From contig NZ_STGE01000056.1 in NCBI RefSeq assembly GCF_005222675.1, positions 62,001 through 126,000 of the forward strand: a stretch of DNA of 64,000 bases, in the 5' to 3' direction. Positions 8,041-15,718 of the stretch are shown here, one piece after another. This DNA is from Mycolicibacterium sp. CR10. GTDB lineage: Bacteria > Actinomycetota > Actinomycetes > Mycobacteriales > Mycobacteriaceae. Position numbers and translations under genes: made by a program. The notes below the pieces were generated by a model. It was not told where the DNA came from. It saw only the letters and a program-made list of their open reading frames with translations, and did no database searches. The stretch's first letter is position 1. Each line of letters begins with the position of its first letter.

Positions 8041-8805
8041 TCAGAACGACGGCGGACATGCCAAGTCGGTCGCCCTGTGATGCCGGGTGGGATCGAACGC
8101 ATCGAATCGGCCCTGCCCGACCACTGCAAGGCCTCTTTGGGGTGCCCGGAAGTCGCCGAGGCGCGCCTGATCGGGCAGCGGGGCGACGGGGCCGAGGTCG
8201 CGACCGTGCAGCACGGCCTGCGATGTGCGCACCGCCCACATCCGCCGTGGCGCAATGCGGAAGGTCTGACCGTTGGGCATCGTGCCCGCCAGACGCACCT
8301 GCCCGGCACCCAACAGCGACCCGGCGAACCGGCCGATGGCGCCGAGCGCACCGGGATTGGTCCAGATTCCGTCGGGTAGCCGGGAGCCGACCATGGTCAG
8401 CAGCCGGGTCGACGCCGTGTGCTGCAACTCGATGGTCCACGTCAGGACGTCGGGGATGTCGACGACAAGGGTGTAGTCGCCGGTCCAGGTGACGTCGACC
8501 GGACACTCGACGGCGTCGTTGGTGGTGGCGGTGCTGAAGTATCGGGCGCAGCTCTGTTCAGCGGGCGTGGTCGCGTAGAACGTCCACGCACCGGCAGGGT
8601 CGCGGTGCCACACCGAGCGGTAGCCCGGCACCGAGTCCGGGAGAAACGACGCGGCCGGAAAATCCCGAAGCGCCAGGTAATGCCCACTGGCGAACGGCAG
8701 TCCCATCACGCCGAACCCGGTGACGGTCTCGTCGGGTCCGGTGGGCAGAACAGGGGTGCGCGCCACCTCGGCGGCGGCGGTGCGGGGGTTCTGAAGGGTT
8801 GTCAT
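8041..8805 (-). CDS. Conserved hypothetical protein, mostly beta, unknown function
   Basis: 254 aa from MTTLQNPR; an upstream in-frame start would add 12 residues. No signal peptide or membrane segment is visible. The sequence alternates short hydrophobic strands (SVWHRDPAGAWTFYATT, YTLVVDIPDVLTWTIEL, RLAGTMPNGQTFRIAPRRMW), which suggests a beta-sandwich or lipocalin-like fold. The N-terminal part reads GFGVMGLPFASGHYLALRDF. I do not recognise the family. It is 17 bp upstream of the HD-GYP/LuxR gene on the same strand and probably co-transcribed with it. Confidence 0.75.
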   Translation of the reverse strand: MTTLQNPRTAAAEVARTPVLPTGPDETVTGFGVMGLPFASGHYLALRDFPAASFLPDSVPGYRSVWHRDPAGAWTFYATTPAEQSCARYFSTATTNDAVECPVDVTWTGDYTLVVDIPDVLTWTIELQHTASTRLLTMVGSRLPDGIWTNPGALGAIGRFAGSLLGAGQVRLAGTMPNGQTFRIAPRRMWAVRTSQAVLHGRDLGPVAPLPDQARLGDFRAPQRGLAVVGQGRFDAFDPTRHHRATDLACPPSF

Positions 8806-8884
8806 GGCCCCAGGGTGCGGGGCGGCGGGGCTGCCCAGCATGGGGCGGTTGCCTCAAAAACGCTTCGCGGATGAGGAGGCGACC

Positions 8885-9703
8885 ATGGCGCGGGAGTGCT
8901 GCAATGAGGAGATGGCGAACAGATTCACCCAGGCTGCGCTCGCCCTCGTGACGGCGGCCGCGGCGGTGACCGCGCCCGTGGCCTCCGCGCAACCTCAGCC
9001 GACGGCGCCTCCGGACTTCGTCTCCCTCAGCGATGTCGACCCGTCGATCCTGATGGACATCCGCTACGACACGCCGCACAACTTCACCGGCGACCCGGTC
9101 GACGGTTACCACGCGCCGATGTGCATCCTCACCCGCCCGGCAGCGGAGGCCTTGAGCCGCGCGCAGCGCGAATTCCTGGAGCAGGGCTACACATTGAAGG
9201 TCTATGACTGTTACCGACCGCAACGCGCCGTCAACGATTTCGTCACGTGGGCCAACAACCTGTTCGATCAGCGGATGAAGGCGGAGTTCTACCCGCGGGT
9301 GGACAAGACGCAACTGTTCGCCGACGGGTACATCGCCGAGCAGTCCGGGCATAGCCGCGGCAGCACTGTGGATCTCACGCTCGTCGCGTTGCCGGCGGCG
9401 CCGGAGCCGACGTATGTACCGGGTCAGCCGCTGGTCGACTGTGCCGCACCTGCGCCAGATCGCTTCGCCGACAACACCATTGACATGGGCACCGGCTATG
9501 ACTGCTTCGACACCCTTGCACACACGCTCGATCCCCGGATCCAGGGAGAGCAGTTGAAGAACCGGCTACTGCTGAAGGATGGTCTCGAGAAGCAGGGCCT
9601 GCAGAACTACGAGAACGAGTGGTGGCACTACACCTTCAAACCGGAGACCTACCCGGAAACGTACTTCGACTTCCCCGTCGACGCGTCGTCACTGGTCCAC
9701 TGA
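8885..9703 (+). CDS. Secreted VanX/DdpX-type D-Ala-D-Ala dipeptidase (peptidase M15D)
   Basis: About 272 aa. The ATG at 8885 has a strong AGGAGG five bases upstream; a second ATG at 8912 gives a cleaner signal peptide (FTQAALALVTAAAAVTAPVASA). The mature part carries the zinc site of the family: HSRGSTVDL (His and Asp ligands) and ENEWWHYTF (catalytic Glu and third His), plus KVYDCYRPQRAV, the conserved Arg motif. Such enzymes hydrolyse D-Ala-D-Ala or related dipeptides outside the membrane, in cell wall turnover. Vancomycin resistance should not be assumed because no vanH or vanA partner lies nearby. Confidence 0.88.
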   Translation: MARECCNEEMANRFTQAALALVTAAAAVTAPVASAQPQPTAPPDFVSLSDVDPSILMDIRYDTPHNFTGDPVDGYHAPMCILTRPAAEALSRAQREFLEQGYTLKVYDCYRPQRAVNDFVTWANNLFDQRMKAEFYPRVDKTQLFADGYIAEQSGHSRGSTVDLTLVALPAAPEPTYVPGQPLVDCAAPAPDRFADNTIDMGTGYDCFDTLAHTLDPRIQGEQLKNRLLLKDGLEKQGLQNYENEWWHYTFKPETYPETYFDFPVDASSLVH

Positions 9704-9772
9704 CGCCGAGCCGAACACCGCACAGAGACATGACCAGCGCCCTACAGACGGAGCGCTCGTCCGACGCTCGTC

Positions 9773-9934
9773 CTACGCGGAGAGGCCGAGGCCTTCTTCG
9801 TACGCGGCGATGACGACCAGACCGGTGTGGGTGTCGACGTCGACCACTTCACCGCCCATCACCCTCATCATGGGTGAATCAACGATCTGCGCGAGATCGG
9901 CCAACGTGGATTGTTCTTCATCGTCGTGGTACAT
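9773..9934 (-). CDS. Small acidic hypothetical protein
   Basis: 53 aa from MYHDDEE, with GGAAGG seven bases upstream of the ATG. A longer reading from 9991 exists but has no ribosome site. The product is acidic with a GEVVDVDTHTGLVVIAAYEE core that could form a beta-hairpin. I do not recognise it. Codon use resembles the neighbours. It is convergent with the VanX-type gene. Confidence 0.5.
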   Translation of the reverse strand: MYHDDEEQSTLADLAQIVDSPMMRVMGGEVVDVDTHTGLVVIAAYEEGLGLSA

Positions 9935-10373
9935 CAGCGCACCTTCCGTGTCTGTGAACCCGGCTACCCAGCGTCTCGCGGTCCCAACCATTCACATCAT
10001 CGTCAATTGTTCCGTCTCCGGTGTCATCCCACGGCTTCGAAGGCGTCACGATTTCTTATCGGTTCGGGGGTGGCCCGCTCAGCTGCATGATCGGCGAGCG
10101 ATGCCTCTGCTGCTCTGCCCGGCTTGCGGGCCGCCTGGCCTTGGAAGCACGTCAGGAATTCGTCACCGAATGCCTGGCCTGCGTCTGAGCCGCGCCGAAT
10201 GTACGGATTCTGATGGATTTGGCCCGAATTCCGTCATAAACCGTACGCTCGGCCGACCGCAGCGCATCGAGGTCGACGTTGGGGTGTCGCCGATCAGAGT
10301 GAACGCGAGAGTCCCTGCGCCGCTGATGGTTCCGGCGTTCACGGCAGCCACGCGCTCCGAAGACGGCCAGAGC
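9935..10373. other. 439-bp gap with a possible decayed short gene
   Basis: No intact gene. On the minus strand a short reading frame from a GTG at 10351 (VAAVNAGTISGAGTLAFTLI) would join, after one frame change near 10275, to DLDALRSAERTVYDGIRAK and stop at 10152. This is only a hint of a degraded small protein. The rest is less GC-rich than its surroundings and shows nothing I can name. Confidence 0.3.
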
Positions 10374-10736
10374 TCAGGGAACCCGGGTCCACGGTTGACA
10401 GTTGCGAGATTCGAACGCCTTCACCGTCGAGTTGATGTTCGCGAACATCGGACCGATCGACATGTTCGTCGCGACCACGTTGTCCTTGTTCGTATCGGGC
10501 GTGCTGTAAGTGAACCACACGCACATCGAGTCCTGGGTCGGCACGTCGTTGATCCATACTCCCCAGGTCGACGCTGTCCCACCTGTGTTGTAAAGGCCCG
10601 GCGGAATGTCAGGCCCGACGAGAAAGAAGCCATTCCCCGGGATCGGGTTCATCGGGTCGGCAGCGGCCGGTGACGCACACGCGATCGCGGCCACAAGGGC
10701 TACGGCCACACCGTGAGGCAGACGTGTTGAGGGCAT
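10374..10736 (-). CDS. Small secreted protein, actinobacterial type
   Basis: 120 aa with a clear Sec signal peptide (VAVALVAAIACASPAAADP, cleavage after about residue 27). The mature domain of about 90 aa reads PGLYNTGG, WGVWINDVPTQDSMCVWFTY and FESRNCQPW, with two cysteines that probably form a disulfide. Small secreted beta-domains of this kind, with a PG.Y motif and W/C-rich strands, recur in mycobacteria; their function is unknown to me. It is probably exported to the cell envelope or medium. Confidence 0.75.
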   Translation of the reverse strand: MPSTRLPHGVAVALVAAIACASPAAADPMNPIPGNGFFLVGPDIPPGLYNTGGTASTWGVWINDVPTQDSMCVWFTYSTPDTNKDNVVATNMSIGPMFANINSTVKAFESRNCQPWTRVP

Positions 10737-10848
10737 ACTTCCTCGTCATCCAAGTTGCCAGTCCTATCGGCAGCGTAAGCCCTCGACCAGGCCTGCAAGA
10801 CCGATATGTCCGTACGTCCAGCCTCGCGATCGGGGTGCGGGCGAATCG

Positions 10849-11348
10849 CTAACGGCGTGTGAGCCTGAAGACCGGGATGTGACGTCCGATCGGTTCGGTC
10901 TTGGCGCGGTAGTCGTTCCAACCGGCGTAGACCTGCTCCGCGAGCCCGTATACGCGGGCATGTTCCTCGGGGTCGGTATCTCAGTCGCCACAAACTTCTC
11001 GTCGCCCAGTTCGCATGCGCGGTGTGCCTTGAGGTTGTAGTACCACTGCGGGTGCTTGGGTCCGCCGTAGTTCGAGGCGATCACGATGGGGTCGGGTCCA
11101 TCGTGAAAGTAGGTGATCTGGTGCTCCCGCGGTTGTCCCGACTTCGCACCCGTTGTCATCAGCGGGGCCGTGGACGGCCCACCGAAGATGGCTGGATAGC
11201 GCCCGCCGGACGCGCGGTACAGCCACGGGTCGACATGAGGCCAAAGGTGGTGTGCGAGGAACTGTCCGGGACGTGAACGGCTGAGATTCACCCAGGTCTC
11301 ATATCGGCGACTGTGCCTTTTGTGCGGATCGACGTAACGCAGCGGCAT
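10849..11348 (-). pseudogene. Deazaflavin (F420)-dependent nitroreductase, Ddn family, broken by a one-base frameshift
   Basis: The N-terminal part from MPLRYVDPHKRHS matches the Ddn family (MTTGAKSGQPREHQITYF, ASNYGGPKHPQWYYNLKAH) as far as GDEKFVATEI. One base then appears to be missing near 10977-10979. The next frame continues with TDPEEHARVYGLAEQVY, AGWNDYRAKTEPIGRHIPVF and RLTRR, stopping at 10849, which is the normal C-terminus. Read straight on, the first frame gives a nonsense tail to 10764. Ddn-type proteins reduce substrates with F420H2 at the membrane. Either a recent pseudogene or a sequencing error; the perfect remainder favours something very recent. Confidence 0.85.
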
Positions 11349-11525
11349 GCAGGCATTTTACGGCGGGTTTGGCCTGGTAGAGGGGGATTTTGCCGAGTCA
11401 AGGAGATAGCGCTGAGGGCGCCCGATCTTGATCGGCAGCGGACGCGCCTCGCAGGAACGAAAGCACCCCGCTCGCGCGGGTGACGCGTGCGGGTGCCCGA
11501 CACGGTGACGACGCCGCGCAACAGA

Positions 11526-11632
11526 ACCCCCGGGTCCTCGAGGACCGGGGGTGCTCCGTAGAGCGTGCTTTAGTGCGAGTGACCTTGCTAATGACCGTGG
11601 CCGTCGCCGTCGCCGCCGAACTCGGCCGGCCC
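11526..11632 (-). repeat. Decayed copy of the groEL1 3' end and its terminator (left direct repeat)
   Basis: Aligned by hand with 47543-47648, 55 of the first 60 columns match, in the same orientation. It includes the terminator palindrome (here with one extra G at 11526-11552) and the groEL tail. On the minus strand the tail codes for PAEFGGDGDGHGH, then a stop, then QGHSH and a second stop, against PAESEDDGHGHSHGHGHSH in groEL1. It is therefore a remnant of a groEL gene end, 36 kb from the intact gene, with the eCIS cluster in between. Confidence 0.8.
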
Positions 11633-11633
11633 T

Positions 11634-11819
11634 TTGCCACCGCCGAGGACACGCCAGATTCTCAAGCTCGGCGAGTTGTGCGACACCCCGGAACAGACGT
11701 TATTCAACCGCGGCCTGCCCTCGAACCGCGAGGAGGGCGAACGCGGATTCCTCACCTACAACAACGACGGCCTCCACACACCGGTCGATGCGCCGTCGGA
11801 TCCGCGCTACGTCTTGTAA
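11634..11819 (+). pseudogene. C-terminal fragment of an unidentified gene abutting the groEL remnant
   Basis: A 61-codon open frame whose last about 50 residues look like genuine protein (LGELCDTPEQTLFNRGLPSN, then GFLTYNNDGLHTPVDAPSDP) and end in PRYVL. The first codons come from the groEL-like repeat, there is no ribosome site, and the fragment starts abruptly at about 11650. I read it as the 3' stump of a gene cut at the island boundary. I could not name the family. Confidence 0.5.
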
Positions 11820-12014
11820 GTCGCCGTGTTACGGCACTTTCGTGACCTGAGGGATCGGCCAGCGGCCCTGCAGCCCGTTCGACGTATCCGATAGCGGATT
11901 GTCGGTCTGATGGACAGGTCGACCGACCGTCGGCGTTCAGCTCCCCAAGGCCGATTCGCTGACTCGCACTGTCCGCCGTGACGCCGCGGCCCGAGGACGA
12001 CCCTCCGACAATGT
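11820..12014. other. Gap downstream of the eCIS operon, nothing recognised
   Basis: No open frame of interest. Short self-complementary stretches exist (for example around GGTCGACCGACC near 11918) but there is no strong hairpin with a T tract to end the minus-strand operon. Confidence 0.4.
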
Positions 12015-12701
12015 TTACGATTCCGGCCGGGCGCGGCGCCCCAGCGCTCGCAGACCTCGCTCCGGCAGTCGCAGATAGCGGGCCGGGGTGCCCTCGAGAT
12101 CGGATGTCGCATAGGCAATACCGTGGACGGTCGATAACCTGTCGAGCGCGGCTTCGGCTGCCGGCTCGTCCCCGTGGGAATAGGCAGCGGCTGCCACCGC
12201 CTGCAGTGCCCAGTACGCATCGGCAGTGTCGTCGGGCACCGGAGGCGCCGGTTGGACCGGCCTGCCGGCGGCAAGTGCTGAGACCGCAGCCGCGACGCGA
12301 GACACCATTGGCGTCAACACCAACCCGGATGATCCGAGCTCGTCGACGTCGACGGCGGCGAGGACGCCGAGCGCGTCCTTCTCACCGCTCACCGCCGCCC
12401 CATAGATCCCGTTGACGAGTGTCAGGGCATCGTGACCCTCCTCATCGACCGGTGTCTCAGTCAGCAGCACTACCGACCAGCGCGCCACCACCGCAAGGAG
12501 TTCGACGACCGCCTCTTCGTCACCGAGTGCCGCCGCATACCCGGCCCCGGCCATTGCGTCCTGCACACGCAAGAGAGCGCGCAGTGGGCGCATCGTCGGA
12601 TCGGCGTCGAAGTCGACTTCTGAGTCCATTTCGGCAAGTCGGTCGCGTACAGCGTCGAGGAGGCGACGAAGAGTCTGCTCATCCATCCCGTTGTCACTCA
12701 T
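12015..12701 (-). CDS. Acidic helical protein paired with the effectors: candidate immunity protein or chaperone
   Basis: 228 aa, strongly acidic in the first two thirds, predicted almost all alpha-helical (LRRLLDAVRDRLAEMDSEV, DEEAVVELLAVVARWSVVLL, AYWALQAVAAAAYSHGDEPA). The C-terminus becomes basic (RGLRALGRRARPES). There is no signal or membrane anchor. The start overlaps the stop of the 1006-aa effector by 4 bp (ATGA), so the two are translationally coupled. Small acidic proteins encoded directly after a toxin are usually its immunity protein or loading chaperone, and that is my inference. I do not recognise the family. It is the last gene of the eCIS operon. Confidence 0.75.
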   Translation of the reverse strand: MSDNGMDEQTLRRLLDAVRDRLAEMDSEVDFDADPTMRPLRALLRVQDAMAGAGYAAALGDEEAVVELLAVVARWSVVLLTETPVDEEGHDALTLVNGIYGAAVSGEKDALGVLAAVDVDELGSSGLVLTPMVSRVAAAVSALAAGRPVQPAPPVPDDTADAYWALQAVAAAAYSHGDEPAAEAALDRLSTVHGIAYATSDLEGTPARYLRLPERGLRALGRRARPES

Positions 12702-15700
12702 AGCGTGAACTCCTTCACCGTTGTCTTCAGAGCGCTACCGGCGTCCGGGATGGGCGTTGACGAGTAAAGGTACTTCAGCCCTCCGGGCCGACGCCTGGCA
12801 GAACGGATCTTGGCCACTATGTCTGGATAGCCCTTTTCCATGTTGTCGAGAATTGAGGTGAGGTACTGCCGATGGCCCTGCTCGGCGAACTGGCCTGGCG
12901 CGATCTCGCGAAGGCCGATCTTGCCGGCACCGCCCTTGGCCTCGAGGATGACAATCGTCCCGTCTTCGAGCTCAAAGACCATGTCGAGCACGCCGCTGCC
13001 GTGCCCGTGGAAGATGCGCCGCGGTTTGAGCCCCTGGGCCTTGAAGTATCGGCGGACGACTTGCTCGCCCGCCTTCTCACCAATCGTCTCAGACAGACGC
13101 GTCGCGTTTCCGCGCAACACGGCAGCCAGTTCCTCGTCCACCGTGACTGCCGCCTTCCCCAGCTGGGATGAACGCGAATGTCGCAACCGTTCAAGCGTTT
13201 CCGTCTCGGTAACTAGTTCGTTCTTGAATAGCGTGAGCTTGAACCGGGCGATAAGGACACCGGGCGAGGAATGTCCGTAGATCTCCACCCACTCGGACTT
13301 GACCTCGACTGTGAAGTACTTGAACCCGAAGTCCTCCCACACCTTTGCCGCCATGGCCTTGATGCGCTCGATCAGATCGGCCATGGCAGCCTTCAGCCGC
13401 TGCGCCGCCCGTCCGAGCCGCGAACCCTCCGGTGTGGCCGTAGCGCCGGCCTCGATGGCCTTTCCCGTCTCGGCCGCGGCGTTGGCCTCCTTCGACGCGT
13501 CCTGCAACGCGGTGTCGACTGATTTGCGCCTCTTTGCCACATCCTCGGCGAGCCGGTCACCGAGGTTCGGCAAGGGCTTCTCCAAACTCTGGCCAATCTT
13601 GTTGCCTTCTGCCTTCAGCGCCGATACTGCGGCGTCACCGAGCACCTCGGCAGCTACCGCGGTGCGGCGAAGAGCAAGCGCTGCCTTGAAAGCCTTTGCA
13701 GCGGCTCCGATGTCGAGCGCCGCACCGACGATGTCGAGCGCCAGCCAGAACAGCGAAGGCTCCTCCTGCGAGATGGCCCTTGCCTTGTCGAAGTCGGTCT
13801 TGGCGGCAGCCGCCGCCATGTTGTAGTCGAGCGCGTGCTGGAAGGCCAGGTAGCTGCTGACGCCCGCGGCGCCGATCGCTGCGACGGCGGTGCCCGCGGC
13901 GATCAGGCTGCTGCCGCCGGACGGGATCGCCGCGAGCAGGCCGAGTCCGATGGCCAGCGCCGACCACAGCAGGTCGGACAGCGCCTGGTCCTCCTTGACC
14001 TCTGTCACTTTCTCGTCGATCCACTTGTGCTCCCAAGTAATTTCGAGGAACTGCGACTTGGTCGCGTCGACGACCGGCTGCTGTTTCCAGATGCTGAATC
14101 GGCCACCCAGTCCGTCGCGGACCGTGCGGATGTTCTCCAGCACCTCCTCGACCTGCTTGCCGATCACCTGCGCGGTGGACTCGCTCGACCCGCCCGCAAG
14201 TTTGTCCAGCGTCTCGGGGTCGCGGGTGTCGGCGAACGCTGCGAGCATCGGGAAGTCCTCGGTGTTGGTGGCGCGCAGGAGGTCGTATTCCTTCTCCGCC
14301 TTCCCGACGTCCTCGCCGAGACGGTCGTACTGCGCCTGGTCTTCGGGCTGGACGTATGTCTCGGCCGGTGTGTACTCGTCGTAGCTCGGCTGGATGTGTT
14401 CGAGCGCCGATCGCGACGACTCGAGTTTCCTTATCGCACGGCGCTTGTCGGCGAGTTCACGAGCCGCAGTCGCGAGGCCTTTGGTCTCCTCGTTGTCGCC
14501 CATGCGGTAGGTTTTCGTGACCTTGGACGTCTTCTCCTTCATCGCCATCGAGTAGCCCTCGGTCACCGTGGTGGTGATCACGATCCGGTAGCGGTCCATC
14601 TCGTCGTGGACCCGGCCCTCGCTCTCGTCGAGGATCATTCGGACGTTTTTCTCGGCCGCCTCCTGGAAGTCGGCGAGGAACTTGTCGCGTTCACCGGAGA
14701 TCGTCTTGAGTTCAGCCTTGACGATCTCGAGAACGCGCTTTCGCAAAGCGAGGTCGTCGGACTCGCGCTGCCGTTCGTCTGACACCCCGGACTGGTCGGA
14801 CACGTTGTAGCTCTGCGTGGTCACGCTCGATTCAAGGTGCTGCTGGAGGTCGAGGGCCTTCTGCGTGCCCTGAGCGGCGATGTAGTCGAGCAGCTGCTTT
14901 CGGACGTAGGCCGGGCTCTCCGAGAGCGTCACGCCGTCGACCACAATGGTCGGCCCACCCGGTTCCACCGGGGCCGCGGGTGACGGGCTCATGCTCATCG
15001 CCGGCGGCGCGGTGCCCACGGTCGACGCGCCGTGCTTGCTCGTCATCCCCCCTGCGCCTGGAGCATCCGCCGACCCGACCTCGTCCTCGCCGGCACGCTG
15101 CAGCAGGGCGGTGGGCACCGCGGGGCTGAAGGCGACCGGCATCGGCGCGACCAGCGCTGAGCGCGCCGACGCCAGCGATGGGGCCAAAGCGGCCGACAGC
15201 GCGTGGGCCTGGCGTTCCGACGCGTCGGTGGGTCTGCTGATCGCCGCAGGCGGGCGATTGGCCGTCCTCGGCGGGAGCCAGCGGTTCTGCGCGGTGTGCA
15301 CGATCTCGTGGGCGAGCAGCTGCCGGCCTGCGGCGGTGTCGGGGCGGTAACGACCGGGAGCGAACGATATCTGTCTGCCCTCGGTGACCGCCGCGGCGCG
15401 GAGTTCGCGGGCGCGGCCCGCGGCGTCGGCATCGGTCCGAATGCGGACATCCGAGAGCGGGTCGCCCAGCGCGGCCGCCATCGTACGGCGGATCCCGTCA
15501 GGCAGCGGGTCCCCCTGCGCCGCGGCGCCGTACGCGCTACCGCGGTCGAGAAGCCCGACGGTGGCGCGGTTGCCGAGAACACCGGGGATCTCGTCGTGAC
15601 CGATCTGCGAGCGATTCACCGTATCGCGTTGCAATGCAGCATGAGTCGGATTTCTGGCGTCATGGGTCCGTTCGGTGCGCCGCGCCGGTCCATCGCGGCC

Positions 15701-15718
15701 GCCCGCTGGTCCGGTCAC
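12698..15718 (-). CDS. eCIS effector: DUF4157 metalloprotease-like head, long helical body, PD-(D/E)XK-like C-terminus
   Basis: 1006 aa. Residues about 72-147 form a DUF4157 (eCIS core) domain with the zinc motif HEIVH at 137-141 (LLAHEIVHTAQNRW). Before it is an LGNRATVGLL motif (about 48-57). Residues 280-540 are long charged helices, probably coiled coil. At about 578-625 a hydrophobic Gly/Ala-rich stretch (LAIGLGLLAAIPSGGSSLIA) could insert into a membrane. The C-terminal about 200 residues carry a nuclease-like signature: GVLDMVFELEDGTIVILEAK (Asp, then ExK) followed by EQGHRQYL. DUF4157 proteins are typical cargo of contractile injection systems. I infer a nuclease-like toxin, but no activity is shown. 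It overlaps the paralogue upstream by 4 bp. Confidence 0.85.
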   Translation of the reverse strand: MTGPAGGRDGPARRTERTHDARNPTHAALQRDTVNRSQIGHDEIPGVLGNRATVGLLDRGSAYGAAAQGDPLPDGIRRTMAAALGDPLSDVRIRTDADAAGRARELRAAAVTEGRQISFAPGRYRPDTAAGRQLLAHEIVHTAQNRWLPPRTANRPPAAISRPTDASERQAHALSAALAPSLASARSALVAPMPVAFSPAVPTALLQRAGEDEVGSADAPGAGGMTSKHGASTVGTAPPAMSMSPSPAAPVEPGGPTIVVDGVTLSESPAYVRKQLLDYIAAQGTQKALDLQQHLESSVTTQSYNVSDQSGVSDERQRESDDLALRKRVLEIVKAELKTISGERDKFLADFQEAAEKNVRMILDESEGRVHDEMDRYRIVITTTVTEGYSMAMKEKTSKVTKTYRMGDNEETKGLATAARELADKRRAIRKLESSRSALEHIQPSYDEYTPAETYVQPEDQAQYDRLGEDVGKAEKEYDLLRATNTEDFPMLAAFADTRDPETLDKLAGGSSESTAQVIGKQVEEVLENIRTVRDGLGGRFSIWKQQPVVDATKSQFLEITWEHKWIDEKVTEVKEDQALSDLLWSALAIGLGLLAAIPSGGSSLIAAGTAVAAIGAAGVSSYLAFQHALDYNMAAAAAKTDFDKARAISQEEPSLFWLALDIVGAALDIGAAAKAFKAALALRRTAVAAEVLGDAAVSALKAEGNKIGQSLEKPLPNLGDRLAEDVAKRRKSVDTALQDASKEANAAAETGKAIEAGATATPEGSRLGRAAQRLKAAMADLIERIKAMAAKVWEDFGFKYFTVEVKSEWVEIYGHSSPGVLIARFKLTLFKNELVTETETLERLRHSRSSQLGKAAVTVDEELAAVLRGNATRLSETIGEKAGEQVVRRYFKAQGLKPRRIFHGHGSGVLDMVFELEDGTIVILEAKGGAGKIGLREIAPGQFAEQGHRQYLTSILDNMEKGYPDIVAKIRSARRRPGGLKYLYSSTPIPDAGSALKTTVKEFTL

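Noticed and set aside
8885..9703. Vancomycin resistance gene cluster
   Set aside because: Only a VanX-type peptidase is present; no vanH, vanA or vanRS neighbours. Secreted members serve ordinary wall turnover.
11461..11500. CACCCCGC/GCGGGTG hairpin as a strong terminator
   Set aside because: The stem is imperfect and sits between decayed sequences; the adjacent groEL-type palindrome is the better explained structure.
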